Notes: a model not told the origin generated them from the sequence alone. Shown: positions 45,456 to 53,825, numbered from the stretch's first letter. The stretch is DNA of 64,000 bases from Microbulbifer sp. MKSA007 (GCA_032615215.1 CP128433.1:310001-374000), one strand, 5' to 3'. Made by a program: numbers and translations.

Positions 45456-45464
45456 GACTGATCA

Positions 45465-46337
45465 ATGAATATAAGAATCCAATTAGCCGCAATAGTGATG
45501 GCCGCTTATTCCAGTTTTTCGGCAGCGGAAAACTATGCTGTCTTACCACAACTGGAAACCTACAAGGTACCAGAATCCTGGCGTCAGCCGGTAGCGCCTC
45601 TAAAGATTGCAGGTAACACGTGGCAAATAGGTACCGAGGGAATTACCTCACTGTTATTAAAAGGCAAAGAGGGATCGATTCTAATTGATGGTGGCATGGA
45701 GCAGACGGCTGAGCATTTATTGGAGAATATGCGCAGGTTGGGAGTCGCCCCCTCGGATCTCAAGTTAATTTTGCACAGTCAGGCCCATGCAGACCATGTA
45801 GGTTCCTTAGCCGAGCTAAAACGCGTAACTGGTGCACAGGTAGTAACCAATGCCGAGTCAGCGGTGTTAATGGCTCGCGGTGGTGCCAATGATATTCATT
45901 TTGCCGACGAACTTTTATATCCGCCAATAAAGGCGGATCGTATCCTGCACGATGGCGAGCAAGTGGTTCTAGGGGATTTGCGTCTACGCGTACATTTTAT
46001 CCCAGGCCATACACCAGGCAGTATGGCCTGGACCTGGGAAGACAAAGTTGATGGTAAAACTAAAGATATAGCTTATGTGGATAGCCTTACAGCGCCCGGT
46101 TATCAACTGATTGATAACCGCCGCTATCCCAATATCTTAGAGGACTTCCGCACAAGCTTTGCCCGTGTGCGGGATTTACCTTGTGATTTACTACTTACCC
46201 CTCATGCACCTGCCAGCGGTTGGGAGTTTAAAAACAAAGCTATACAGAAAAAATCAGTAAGCTGTCATCAATATGCAGAGAAAGCGAAAGAAAAATTAAG
46301 TGAAAAGCTGGAAGCTGAGAAAGATCCAGCTGACTAG
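45465..46337 (+). CDS. Subclass B3 metallo-beta-lactamase with Gln in the first zinc ligand position
   Basis: 290 residues. Signal peptide (IQLAAIVMAAYSSFSAAEN). B3 motifs: ILHSQAHADHVGS (Q106-A-H108-A-D110-H111), GHTPGSMAW (H182) and LLTPHAPAS (H247). Standard B3 enzymes have His at the first position (HxHxDH); here Gln stands there, as in the GOB enzymes, so the first zinc site is changed but may still work. It would hydrolyse beta-lactams in the periplasm; activity must be tested. It is coupled to the hydrolase gene 9 bases upstream. Confidence 0.88.
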   Translation: MNIRIQLAAIVMAAYSSFSAAENYAVLPQLETYKVPESWRQPVAPLKIAGNTWQIGTEGITSLLLKGKEGSILIDGGMEQTAEHLLENMRRLGVAPSDLKLILHSQAHADHVGSLAELKRVTGAQVVTNAESAVLMARGGANDIHFADELLYPPIKADRILHDGEQVVLGDLRLRVHFIPGHTPGSMAWTWEDKVDGKTKDIAYVDSLTAPGYQLIDNRRYPNILEDFRTSFARVRDLPCDLLLTPHAPASGWEFKNKAIQKKSVSCHQYAEKAKEKLSEKLEAEKDPAD

Positions 46338-46368
46338 ATATTTGCGCTACAAAACATGGCTCGGCATA

Positions 46369-46566
46369 TTAATGCCGGGCCAAAAATTGATGCACCTTTG
46401 GCACAAGATAGAAATACATTAGTGGGACCAGAATAACGGTCATTATTAGCGCTTTTAAACCAATTGCAATTTGCAATTCCAGTGCCTGCATCCCTAGAAG
46501 TAATAGAGTAACAATAGGGTAAACCAATGCCCAGATGCACAGAGCATGTAGTATCGGTTTCTTCAT
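46369..46566 (-). CDS. Small membrane protein, DUF2798-like
   Basis: 65 residues with two membrane helices (about 8-28 and 35-55) and a short basic end (PKVHQFLARH), matching small DUF2798-type proteins. Its start overlaps the stop of the MarR gene (ATGA), so it is translated with it. Function unknown. Confidence 0.72.
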   Translation of the reverse strand: MKKPILHALCIWALVYPIVTLLLLGMQALELQIAIGLKALIMTVILVPLMYFYLVPKVHQFLARH

Positions 46567-47006
46567 TTGTTCAATTCCTCCATAAATTTAGAAATTGTCT
46601 TAAAATATCCGGGCAAGATTTTCTGTAGAAATTTTTTTCCATTCTCAGTAAGTGCTACACATTTTGCCCTGCCATCGCTGGAGTCTGCTTCCATAACGAT
46701 GAGCTCATCTTCCACCATGCTTTTCAGGGTTCGTGTCATTACCGGGCGAGAAACATCGATACGCTCTGCGATTTCTGAAGCCAGCAAACTATCTCTTTGA
46801 GGCTCCCGGTCGATAACGATCATTACCAGGAAGCGCAGCTGGGAGGTTCCGTGTTCAGAAAAATATCCCTCCAGCTCCCGCAATAGCAGACTCGCATCCC
46901 GCATCATGGTAAGGGCGCCCTGAACGGCAGCGGGATCTTTTACAGAAAATCGTTTGGAATATCCCTCAACCATCTGTTGTGAGGGAAGTTCTTTGAGAAA
47001 AAACAT
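46563..47006 (-). CDS. MarR-family transcriptional regulator
   Basis: 147 residues. Winged helix: LLASEIAERIDVSRPVMTRTLKSMVEDELIVMEADSSDGRAKCVALTENGKKFL is the MarR DNA-binding core (helix 3-4 and the wing with DGRAK). MarR proteins repress genes that lie next to them and release DNA on binding small molecules or oxidation. A perfect palindrome near 47326-47339, in front of the operon, is the likely operator. The regulator is the middle gene of an ABM-MarR-DUF2798 operon. Confidence 0.9.
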   Translation of the reverse strand: MFFLKELPSQQMVEGYSKRFSVKDPAAVQGALTMMRDASLLLRELEGYFSEHGTSQLRFLVMIVIDREPQRDSLLASEIAERIDVSRPVMTRTLKSMVEDELIVMEADSSDGRAKCVALTENGKKFLQKILPGYFKTISKFMEELNK

Positions 47007-47013
47007 AAGGGTA

Positions 47014-47301
47014 TTAAGCTAACCTCTCCAGCTTATTGATCTCCACAGGCTCTTTTAGCCACTCTTTATAGGCTTCGAATATCGGAGCGATATAGGGCAT
47101 AGCGTAATGCTTGTCTAAGTCTTCCTGACTGCGCCACTCCTCGTATAAAAACAGGTTTTCCCTATCCTCGTGCACAGAAAACTGCAGGCAGCCCTCTTCC
47201 TCCAATGTATTAGCCACTATGGACAGGATGGCCTGTTTGGCTTGCATGAAGAATTCAGCCTTGGGGGAAATCTTGGCAATAATGAATAGATGCTTGTTCA
47301 T
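47014..47301 (-). CDS. Antibiotic biosynthesis monooxygenase (ABM) domain protein
   Basis: 95 residues: IIAKISPKAEFFMQAKQAILSIVANTLEEEGCLQFSVHEDRENLFLYEEWRSQEDLDKHYAMPYI is the YgiN-type ABM fold. Members oxidise quinones or small aromatics, or remove reactive electrophiles, without metal or flavin. It heads the MarR operon, so induction by a quinone-like or electrophilic compound is plausible. Confidence 0.9.
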   Translation of the reverse strand: MNKHLFIIAKISPKAEFFMQAKQAILSIVANTLEEEGCLQFSVHEDRENLFLYEEWRSQEDLDKHYAMPYIAPIFEAYKEWLKEPVEINKLERLA

Positions 47302-47325
47302 ACATAGTGCCTTTATATAGCGATG

Positions 47326-47339
47326 GTTATCATGATAAC
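47326..47339. promoter_or_regulatory. Perfect palindrome, probable MarR operator
   Basis: GTTATCATGATAAC is a perfect 14-base palindrome 25 bases upstream of the first gene of the MarR operon, where a repressor would block transcription. Half-sites GTTATC/GATAAC suit a MarR dimer. Confidence 0.62.
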
Positions 47340-47610
47340 TACATGGGTGGTTATGTCAACTGATCGCCATGTCAATAATTGCAATGATTAATGGGAATGA
47401 ATACAGGCCTATTTTAAGTGGGCTGGGTTTATAAAATACTGAAATCACTAGGGGGAGAAATAGCAAGAAAAATCAAAAATACAGTAAAGCCTCACTGTAG
47501 GATGAAGGTTAATTGTTCATGTACATGCAATCGGACGAAAAGTTGTCGACAAGTTGAGTTGCAACAATTTGTCGAATAATGATCGAAGCTTTTACTGGGT
47601 GAGGATAAAT
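47340..47610. other. Divergent intergenic region
   Basis: About 270 bases between the MarR operon and the YopT-like gene, becoming AT-rich near the latter. Except for the operator to its left and the ribosome site GAGG at its right end, I see nothing. Confidence 0.4.
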
Positions 47611-48312
47611 ATGCCTTTATGGATGAATCGAACTGCAAGAGATACTCGCAGAATTATAGAAAGAGTTATCTTAGCAGCAAGAGCTCGGGGTTGTATTAGA
47701 GTTGTTGAGTTTTCACAATCCCCTGGAAGTAAAATTCACACTGTACTCACTAAAAGGGGAGTTGGAGATGGTATATGTATAGCACTAGCACTTTATTGGC
47801 TTGAGGGGCAAATTAAAAACAGGGGCTATCTAGACCCTATGGTCGGGCAGAATAAGAGAGTTATTGCTGATGCTCTTTCGCCGGCAATAGAATTATTTAA
47901 TGCCACAAAAGCTGCGAATACTCAGATGAAGGATGCCCATTTGTGGATGAATACTCACGGTTTCGTAGGAAATATGCCCCGTAAAGAATATGTCAATAGA
48001 CTTAGAAATTGGGTTGGTGATTACTGCTGTCAGGGGCCAGATATAAATCAATTTCGAATAATTTCCACTCGAAGTTTTCATTCGCATACTATGGCCTTGG
48101 ATCTTGAAAGTTTGATATTTTTTGATCCAAATATTGGGACTTTCCAATTTAATTATCTGGCGCACCTGAGGAATTTTTTAAGCGATGTGATCTTTCCTTA
48201 TGGGGTTGGGGGACGTGAACAAGGTGCACAATATTTGGGGCGTAAAGTGCTCCATGTTTTGGAAATGGGGTCTTATAGTCGGGATCCTAATTTAAATTAC
48301 TTCATGAGCTGA
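47611..48312 (+). CDS. YopT/C58-like cysteine protease candidate
   Basis: 233 residues from ATG 47611 (GAGG 6 bases upstream; the frame extends to 47554 but without support). The papain-like triad of the YopT family can be read in order: C56 in GVGDGICIALALYWLEG, H159 in FHSHTMALDL and D172 in FFDPNIGTFQF. The 'FDPN-x-G-x-F' end is characteristic. YopT-type proteases are effectors that cut host or rival proteins. There is no signal peptide, so it would need a secretion system. AT-rich and isolated between core genes, suggesting acquisition. Family assignment is by motif only. Confidence 0.6.
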   Translation: MPLWMNRTARDTRRIIERVILAARARGCIRVVEFSQSPGSKIHTVLTKRGVGDGICIALALYWLEGQIKNRGYLDPMVGQNKRVIADALSPAIELFNATKAANTQMKDAHLWMNTHGFVGNMPRKEYVNRLRNWVGDYCCQGPDINQFRIISTRSFHSHTMALDLESLIFFDPNIGTFQFNYLAHLRNFLSDVIFPYGVGGREQGAQYLGRKVLHVLEMGSYSRDPNLNYFMS

Positions 48313-48397
48313 TATTGAGTATCCACCTCAGTTTACGAATAAAGGTATCGAGACCGGTATAGATTCCTCGGGATGTGTAAGTGTTCATATAGGCAAG

Positions 48398-49888
48398 TTA
48401 TGCCGTAGCCGTTTGGCGCCTGTCCAGATTGCGATACGCCAAAGCTTCAGCAATTTGAGTTGTGCTTATACGTTCAGAATTAGCAAGGTCTGCCAAGGTT
48501 CGGGCTACTTTAAGGACCCGATGGTAACTACGCGCGGATAGCCCCAGTTTTTCCACCGACTGTCGTAAGAGGTGCTTTTCCTTTTCCCCCAAGGCACAGT
48601 GCTTTTCCAGCTCTGCGCCTTTTAACAGGTTATTTGTCTTACCTTGCCGCTGTATTTGTTGCTGGCGTGCGGCACAAACTCTCTCTCTCACGGTATCGGA
48701 AGTTTCTCCGGGAGCTGAATCCTGTAATTGCACAGCATTCATAGCGCCCACCTCTACCTGCATGTCGATACGATCTAGCAACGGGCCTGAAAGCTTGTTG
48801 CGGTATCGATCTATCTGGTCTGGGGTACAGCGACAGCGGGGCTCGCCTAAATACCCACAAGGGCAGGGGTTCATAGCCCCAACCAGCTGAAAGTGGGCGG
48901 GGTAGGTGACTTGGGCTCGGGCGCGGGAGATTCGCACTTCACCATTCTCCAGGGGTTCCCGCAGTATCTCCAGAGCGTGCCTGGGAAATTCGGGCATTTC
49001 ATCGAGAAAAAGGACTCCCCGGTGCGCGAGGGATATCTCACCGGGCCTTGGGGTGCTGCCACCACCGACCAGCGCTGTTGGTGAGGCGCTGTGGTGCGGG
49101 GCCCTGAAAGGGCGCAGGCTCTGGTGAGGTAGGCCTGCGCTGGAGTAAACGCTCGCTACCTCTAGTGACTCTTCAGTTGTCAGCGGGGGCAATATACCCG
49201 GCAGGCGGCTGGCCAACATGGTTTTGCCGGTGCCGGGAGGACCGTAAAAAAGCAGATTGTGGCTCCCGGCTGCTGCCACTTCGAGAGCGCGGCGGGCTTT
49301 TAGTTGGCCGCGCACATCGGCCAAGTCTGCGCAAAGGTGCTCTTCGGCAATAGGCTCTACAACAGCTTTAGGCATAGATTCACGTCCATGAAGTTCGGCG
49401 CAAACCTGCAGCAGGGAGTTGGCAATGCTGACTTCGCCGGTTGCCAGCGCGGCTTCCGCACCGTTCTCGGTAGGCACAACGAGTTTACGGTCTTCATTGG
49501 TGCAGGCTACGGCTGCCGGTAAGCTACCACTTACTTCCCGCAAGGCGCCAGTGAGTGCTAGCTCGCCAATAAATTCATAACGTTCCAGAGTTTCGGTGGG
49601 AACCTGTCCCGAGGCGCTGAGAATGCCGATGGCGATGGCCAGATCGTAGCGGCCACCTTCCTTGGGTAAGTCGGCGGGGGCGAGGTTGACGGTAATACGG
49701 CGCTGGGGGAAGTCGAAATGACTATTGATTAGGGCGCTGCGGACACGGTCGCGGCTCTCCCGCACCGCCGCTTCCGGTAAACCCACAATATGAAAAGCAG
49801 GGAGGCCATTTGCCAGGTGGGTTTCTACGGTAACCAGAGGTGCAGAGACCCCGAGCTGAGCTCGGGAGTAGGTGACTGAGAGGCTCAC
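48398..49888 (-). CDS. comM: YifB/ComM-type Mg-chelatase-like AAA+ ATPase
   Basis: 496 residues. N-terminal Lon-like/ChlI domain (GLPAFHIVGLPEAAVRESRDRVRSALINSHFDFPQRRITVNLAPADLPKEGGRYDLAIA), AAA+ core with Walker A GPPGTGKT and Walker B FLDEMPEF, and a C-terminal CPCGYLG-type zinc motif then LSARSYHRVLKVARTLADL. ComM is a hexameric helicase that helps branch migration of incoming DNA in natural transformation. The gene order comM-ubiK is conserved in gammaproteobacteria. Confidence 0.95.
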   Translation of the reverse strand: MSLSVTYSRAQLGVSAPLVTVETHLANGLPAFHIVGLPEAAVRESRDRVRSALINSHFDFPQRRITVNLAPADLPKEGGRYDLAIAIGILSASGQVPTETLERYEFIGELALTGALREVSGSLPAAVACTNEDRKLVVPTENGAEAALATGEVSIANSLLQVCAELHGRESMPKAVVEPIAEEHLCADLADVRGQLKARRALEVAAAGSHNLLFYGPPGTGKTMLASRLPGILPPLTTEESLEVASVYSSAGLPHQSLRPFRAPHHSASPTALVGGGSTPRPGEISLAHRGVLFLDEMPEFPRHALEILREPLENGEVRISRARAQVTYPAHFQLVGAMNPCPCGYLGEPRCRCTPDQIDRYRNKLSGPLLDRIDMQVEVGAMNAVQLQDSAPGETSDTVRERVCAARQQQIQRQGKTNNLLKGAELEKHCALGEKEKHLLRQSVEKLGLSARSYHRVLKVARTLADLANSERISTTQIAEALAYRNLDRRQTATA

Positions 49889-49917
49889 GATTTCATCCTT
49901 GAAGTGGCTCCCTGGGC

Positions 49918-50166
49918 TTAGTCCTTGGCGGCGCTGTCTCTCTGCGCCAGGGCTTGCTCCAGCATTTCGACCTTATCCTCGAGTCGTGCCAGCTTTTCCC
50001 GGGTCCGGCGCAGTATCTCCACCTGAGTGTCGAACTCTCGCTGGGAGACCAATGGCAATTTATCCAGTGATACTTCCAGAGCACTGCGCAAGTCACTGGT
50101 CACCACGGCGCCCTGTTGTTGTAGCTCTTTCAGCAGCTGTTGCAGTTTATCTGCTGCCACGGGCAT
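49918..50166 (-). CDS. ubiK: Ubiquinone biosynthesis accessory factor UbiK
   Basis: 82 residues from ATG 50166 (GAGG directly upstream). The longer frame to 50262 is unlikely because the family is about 80-95 residues. It is a coiled coil: QLLKELQQQGAVVTSDLRSALEVSLDKLPLVSQREFDTQVEILRRTREKLARLEDKVEMLEQAL. UbiK (YqiC/BMFP) binds the UbiJ-type protein and supports the later steps of ubiquinone synthesis. Transcribed in front of comM. Confidence 0.92.
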   Translation of the reverse strand: MPVAADKLQQLLKELQQQGAVVTSDLRSALEVSLDKLPLVSQREFDTQVEILRRTREKLARLEDKVEMLEQALAQRDSAAKD

Positions 50167-50586
50167 TTCCTCGCTAAATAAGATGGATATGAATAGCACG
50201 GGATTGTAACCCAGTGCATTTTTTGGAAAAAGCAGCCTAACAGCGCACCGTTCTGAGCGCACCTTAATCTTTACCTCCCCACTTCAGTGCAAAGGAAGAA
50301 AGGCAGTTCCATGTTGGTGCAACACTTTGCCTTCGAGTTTCTATTCGTACGAATTTTAATAATTCAGTTACTCCTAACTTATTGATTTTGCTTGTGGTTG
50401 CAGTGTTGGCATCAAGTCTGCAAACAATCTGTGCAGGTGTCCCATTAACGATCATTGGGAGTCTGGGAAAGTAGCAGTTCACGAGACGCAAGCGACCCTC
50501 TGTCACACCCGACAGTGAAGGACTGATTGCAGGCGGCGCCATAAAAGCACTCGAAAAAACAGCTTCAAAAGCCTTGGAGGATCAAA
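50167..50586. other. Promoter region of the nitrogen-regulated OMP-glnK-amtB-glnK unit
   Basis: About 420 bases. The minus-strand frame 50264-50542 has no ribosome site and no protein-like profile, so I do not call it. The sigma-54-like element at 50407 and the GGAGG ribosome site at 50576 are described separately. Confidence 0.5.
50407..50422 (+). promoter_or_regulatory. Sigma-54 (RpoN) type promoter candidate
   Basis: TTGGCATCAAGTCTGCA carries GG and GC with the exact 10-base gap of -24/-12 promoters (consensus TGGCACG-N4-TTGC). Transcription would start near 50433, about 150 bases before the OMP gene. It precedes a set of ammonium-sensing genes that are usually NtrC/RpoN-controlled, which fits. 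An upstream NtrC site is not certain. Confidence 0.6.
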
Positions 50587-51312
50587 GTGGAAAATAAAAT
50601 GTATAAAGTTGCCACTCTCGTCACCGGTGCCGTTCTTGCACTGGGCGCTGCAAATTTATCGATGGCTGCCGAGGGCGGTCCCAGCATTAGTGCCAATGTG
50701 GGTCTTGTTTCTGACTATCGATTCCGTGGAATTAGCCAGACTGATGGAGGCCCCGCAGTACAGGGTGGTGTCGATGTTGATTTTGGAAACGGCATTTATA
50801 TTGGCACCTGGGCATCCCAAGTGGATTTTGATTACGGCTCCGATGAAACCGATTATGAACAGGATTTTTACGGCGGTTATAGCGGAGATATCAATGACAG
50901 TGTCAGCTTTGATGTTGGCTACATCTATTACGCCTATCACGGCGGTAATGCCGATGAAGATTATCAGGAAATATACGGCAGCCTGAGTTTTTCAGATTTA
51001 ACGTTGGGGTTTGCCTATTCCGATGATTATTGGGCGGATACCGGTGAATTTTATTACCCTTATGCGGAATATAGTTTCGCTCTTCCCTCAGATCTTTCTC
51101 TCGATCTACATCTGGGATTAAACCTCTTTGAAGAAGAAGGTTTTCTCGATGGATCTGATTCCTATATCGATTACTCCGTTTCCCTCAGTAAAGAATTTGG
51201 TGGCTTGAGCCTGAGCGCTTCTTTCGTGGGCACCGATGTTAGCGATAGCGAATGTTACGAGACTGACTGGTGCGAACCTACATTGCTCGCCGGCGCGACT
51301 TATACCTGGTAA
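50587..51312 (+). CDS. TIGR02001-type outer-membrane protein (Gcw_chp/TorF-like putative porin)
   Basis: 241 residues from GTG 50587 (GGAGG 6 bases upstream). Signal peptide (VATLVTGAVLALGAANLSMAAEG). Then ISANVGLVSDYRFRGISQTDGGPAVQGGVDVDFGNGIYIGTWASQVDF, the hallmark of this family of small beta-barrel proteins found with glnK-amtB and in nitrogen-starved cells. Very rich in Asp, Tyr and Gly; ends in an aromatic (YTW). First gene of a likely nitrogen-regulated operon. Confidence 0.85.
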   Translation: MENKMYKVATLVTGAVLALGAANLSMAAEGGPSISANVGLVSDYRFRGISQTDGGPAVQGGVDVDFGNGIYIGTWASQVDFDYGSDETDYEQDFYGGYSGDINDSVSFDVGYIYYAYHGGNADEDYQEIYGSLSFSDLTLGFAYSDDYWADTGEFYYPYAEYSFALPSDLSLDLHLGLNLFEEEGFLDGSDSYIDYSVSLSKEFGGLSLSASFVGTDVSDSECYETDWCEPTLLAGATYTW

Positions 51313-51321
51313 TACAAAAGG

Positions 51322-51348
51322 GCCTTCGTTAATGCGAGGGCTCGTTTT
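51322..51348 (+). terminator. Weak hairpin between OMP gene and glnK
   Basis: A 7-bp stem (GCCTTCG / CGAGGGC, one G-U pair) with a loop of 6 and a T-rich tail. It could reduce readthrough from the OMP gene into glnK. Confidence 0.45.
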
Positions 51349-51363
51349 CTTTAGGGGAATACC

Positions 51364-51702
51364 ATGAAATTAATCACTGCAATCATTAAACCCTTCAAGC
51401 TGGATGCTGTGAGAGATGCCCTGCGGGAGTCGGGGGTTAATGGTGTAACGGTCACTGAAGTGAAGGGCTTTGGTCGCCAAAAAGGGCATACGGAATTGTA
51501 TCGCGGTGCAGAGTATGTGGTGGATTTTCTTCCGAAAACCATGCTGCAAATAGCGGTGGCAGATTCGCAACTGGATGCGGTTATCGAAGCAATTGGTTCC
51601 AGCGCGCAGAGTGGCAAGATCGGTGACGGAAAAATATTTGTCGCAGAGCTTGAGCAGGTTGTGCGTATACGTACCGGAGAAACCGGTAATGCAGCAATTT
51701 AA
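51364..51702 (+). CDS. glnK: P-II nitrogen regulatory protein (first copy)
   Basis: 112 residues. P-II trimer protein with T-loop TELYRGAEY (uridylylation Tyr51), DFLPK and the C-terminal RIRTGETGNAAI. It senses 2-oxoglutarate and ATP/ADP and controls AmtB, and nitrogen-assimilation genes. About 55 bases upstream of amtB. A second, similar gene follows amtB at 53104. Confidence 0.95.
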   Translation: MKLITAIIKPFKLDAVRDALRESGVNGVTVTEVKGFGRQKGHTELYRGAEYVVDFLPKTMLQIAVADSQLDAVIEAIGSSAQSGKIGDGKIFVAELEQVVRIRTGETGNAAI

Positions 51703-51756
51703 TTAAAAACCGAAAACATAATTTTAATAAATATCCAGATTTGAACGGAGAGGAAT

Positions 51757-53016
51757 ATGGAGAACCAAATTTTTCAATTGCAGTATGCAATTGATACTTT
51801 TTACTTTCTGATGTGCGGCGCCTTGGTAATGTGGATGGCCGCCGGCTTTTCCATGCTGGAAGCCGGCTTGGTGCGCTCCAAAAACACCACGGAAATTCTC
51901 ACCAAGAATGTGGCCCTGTTTGCGATTGCCTGCATTATGTATCTGCTGACTGGCTACGCCATTATGTACGATGGTGGCTGGGCATTGTCCGGTATTGAGG
52001 CGTTTAGTCTGGAAGGCGTTCTCAGTGATTCTGCAGAAAATGGTTTTGAGGGTGACTCCGTTTATTCCGGAGCTTCAGACTTTTTCTTCCAGGTGGTCTT
52101 TGTAGCTACCGCCATGTCTATTGTTTCTGGTGCGGTTGCCGAGCGTATGAAGCTGTGGAGCTTCCTGGCCTTTGCAGTAGTTTTGACCGGTTTCATCTAT
52201 CCACTGGAAGGTGCCTGGACCTGGGGCGGCAAAGAGGTTTTCGGCCTGTACAATTTGGGCAATCTCGGTTTCTCTGATTTTGCCGGTTCCGGTATCGTGC
52301 ATATGGCGGGTGCAGCGGCTGCGCTTGCTGGTGTCTTGCTGCTGGGCGCGCGTAAAGGCAAATACGGCCCCAACGGTCAGGTGTATGCTATTCCCGGTGC
52401 TAACTTGCCGTTGGCAACCTTGGGTACCTTTATCCTGTGGATGGGCTGGTTTGGCTTCAACGGCGGCTCGGTGCTGAAACTGGGAGATGCTGCCAGTGCA
52501 CACTCCGTAGCCATGGTCTTTGTGAATACCAATACCGCTGCTGCCGGTGGTGCTATTGCTGCACTGATCACCGCCCGTATCCTGTTCGGTAAAGCGGATC
52601 TGACCATGTTGCTAAATGGTGCCCTGGCCGGTCTGGTGGCAATTACAGCGGAGCCTTCGACCCCGACTGCATTGCAGGCAACCCTCTTCGGTATGATCGC
52701 CGGTGTGTTGGTGGTCTTCTCTATCATCACCCTGGATAAGCTGAAAATTGATGATCCGGTGGGCGCTATCTCTGTACACGGCGTTGTCGGCTTGCTCGGT
52801 TTGCTATTGGTACCTGTGACTAACAATGATTCCAGTTTCAGCGGGCAATTGATTGGTGCACTGACCATCTTTGGCTGGGTATTCGTCAGTTCATTTGCAG
52901 TGTGGTACCTCCTCAAGCTCGTCACTGGTATCCGTGTGAGCGAAGATGAGGAGCAAGAGGGTGTTGACTTGACCGAATGCGGAATGGAAGCTTACCCGGA
53001 ATTTATGAACAAGTAA
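51757..53016 (+). CDS. amtB: Ammonium transporter AmtB
   Basis: 419 residues, 11 helices: FYFLMCGALVMWMAAGFSMLEAGLVRSKNTTEILTKNVALFAI start, DFAGSGIVHMAGAAAALAGVLLLG with the first pore His, GGSVL and ISVHGVVGLLGLLLV with the second pore His. Ends with a cytoplasmic tail. It imports ammonium and is closed by unmodified GlnK. Flanked by two P-II genes, which is unusual. Confidence 0.96.
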   Translation: MENQIFQLQYAIDTFYFLMCGALVMWMAAGFSMLEAGLVRSKNTTEILTKNVALFAIACIMYLLTGYAIMYDGGWALSGIEAFSLEGVLSDSAENGFEGDSVYSGASDFFFQVVFVATAMSIVSGAVAERMKLWSFLAFAVVLTGFIYPLEGAWTWGGKEVFGLYNLGNLGFSDFAGSGIVHMAGAAAALAGVLLLGARKGKYGPNGQVYAIPGANLPLATLGTFILWMGWFGFNGGSVLKLGDAASAHSVAMVFVNTNTAAAGGAIAALITARILFGKADLTMLLNGALAGLVAITAEPSTPTALQATLFGMIAGVLVVFSIITLDKLKIDDPVGAISVHGVVGLLGLLLVPVTNNDSSFSGQLIGALTIFGWVFVSSFAVWYLLKLVTGIRVSEDEEQEGVDLTECGMEAYPEFMNK

Positions 53017-53103
53017 GTTAACAGTGTCGGTGCTGCCCCATAGGCGGGGCAGTGGCCTGGGTAAGGTTCTCTCGACGAGGACGAATCAGGGGAAATACTC
53101 AAG

Positions 53104-53442
53104 ATGAAATTGATTACGGCTGTAGTAAAGCCCTTCAAATTGGATGATGTACGCACTGCCCTGTCTGAAGTGGGCGTGCAGGGAATGACCGTCACCGAGG
53201 TAAAAGGTTTTGGGCGTCAAAAAGGCCATACAGAACTTTATCGTGGCGCCGAATATGTGGTGGACTTCCTACCGAAAGTAAAATTGGAACTCGCTGTTGA
53301 TGATGAGATGGTGGACTCCGCTGTTGAGGCAATCACCAAGGCGGCGCAAACCGGCAAAATCGGTGACGGCAAAATCTTTATCACGGCTCTCGAAGAAGTC
53401 ATTCGTATCCGTACCGGTGAAACCGGTAGCGAAGCTGTGTAA
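53104..53442 (+). CDS. glnK: P-II nitrogen regulatory protein (second copy)
   Basis: 112 residues, same length as the copy at 51364 with the identical T-loop TELYRGAEYVVDFLPK (Tyr51). It differs mainly in the helices (VRTALSEVGVQGMTVTEVKGFGRQKGH, VKLELAVDDEMVDSAVEA). Two copies around amtB could give different affinities or different regulation. Terminator at 53485 follows. Confidence 0.94.
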   Translation: MKLITAVVKPFKLDDVRTALSEVGVQGMTVTEVKGFGRQKGHTELYRGAEYVVDFLPKVKLELAVDDEMVDSAVEAITKAAQTGKIGDGKIFITALEEVIRIRTGETGSEAV

Positions 53443-53484
53443 CCTGTTTGATAACTCTTTCATAACGTAGCGATTGAGTATCAT

Positions 53485-53503
53485 AAGCCCCGCAAGGGGC
53501 TTT
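53485..53503 (+). terminator. Terminator after the second glnK
   Basis: A 7-bp stem (AAGCCCC / GGGGCTT) with a GCAA tetraloop and TTT, 43 bases after the stop. Confidence 0.78.
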
Positions 53504-53825
53504 ATACGCACTTCTGATAAGTCCCGCTATCTCGCCTTCGATCTTTGTTATCTATTTTGCTTGAAATACCTGCTACGGGGGCAGGCGCAAAAATCTGCAT
53601 AACTAACTGAAATATTCCCATTTCATTTCCCAACAAAAAACTCTACAGCCTCCTCCTTGTGTTACTGGCACGGGGGTGGGGAACTGCCTATAAATTAATC
53701 GCCGCTATTGACGCGGTAGGGGATCGCCACTGAAAAGTGGTTGTCAGTTTTGTAGATGCCGCGGGAAAGGGGCGGCACAGAGGTACTCCCTCTGTAACAG
53801 GAGTAAAGGTTACAGGGTTTTAGCT
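53504..53825. other. Intergenic region before sutA
   Basis: About 320 bases with no credible frame. It should hold the sutA promoter; GC-rich runs (GGGGGTGGGG, GGAAAGGGGCGG) are notable but I see no defined element. Confidence 0.4.

Noticed and set aside
46334..46540. 68-residue minus-strand frame next to the DUF2798 gene
   Set aside because: Same region in another frame; the DUF2798 frame has the ATGA coupling and membrane profile.
50307..50322. Second sigma-54-like element (TGGTGCAACACTTTGC)
   Set aside because: Spacing between GG and GC is 11 instead of 10 bases; the element at 50407 is better.
50264..50542. 92-residue minus-strand frame upstream of the OMP gene
   Set aside because: Lies in a promoter region, no ribosome site, composition not protein-like.
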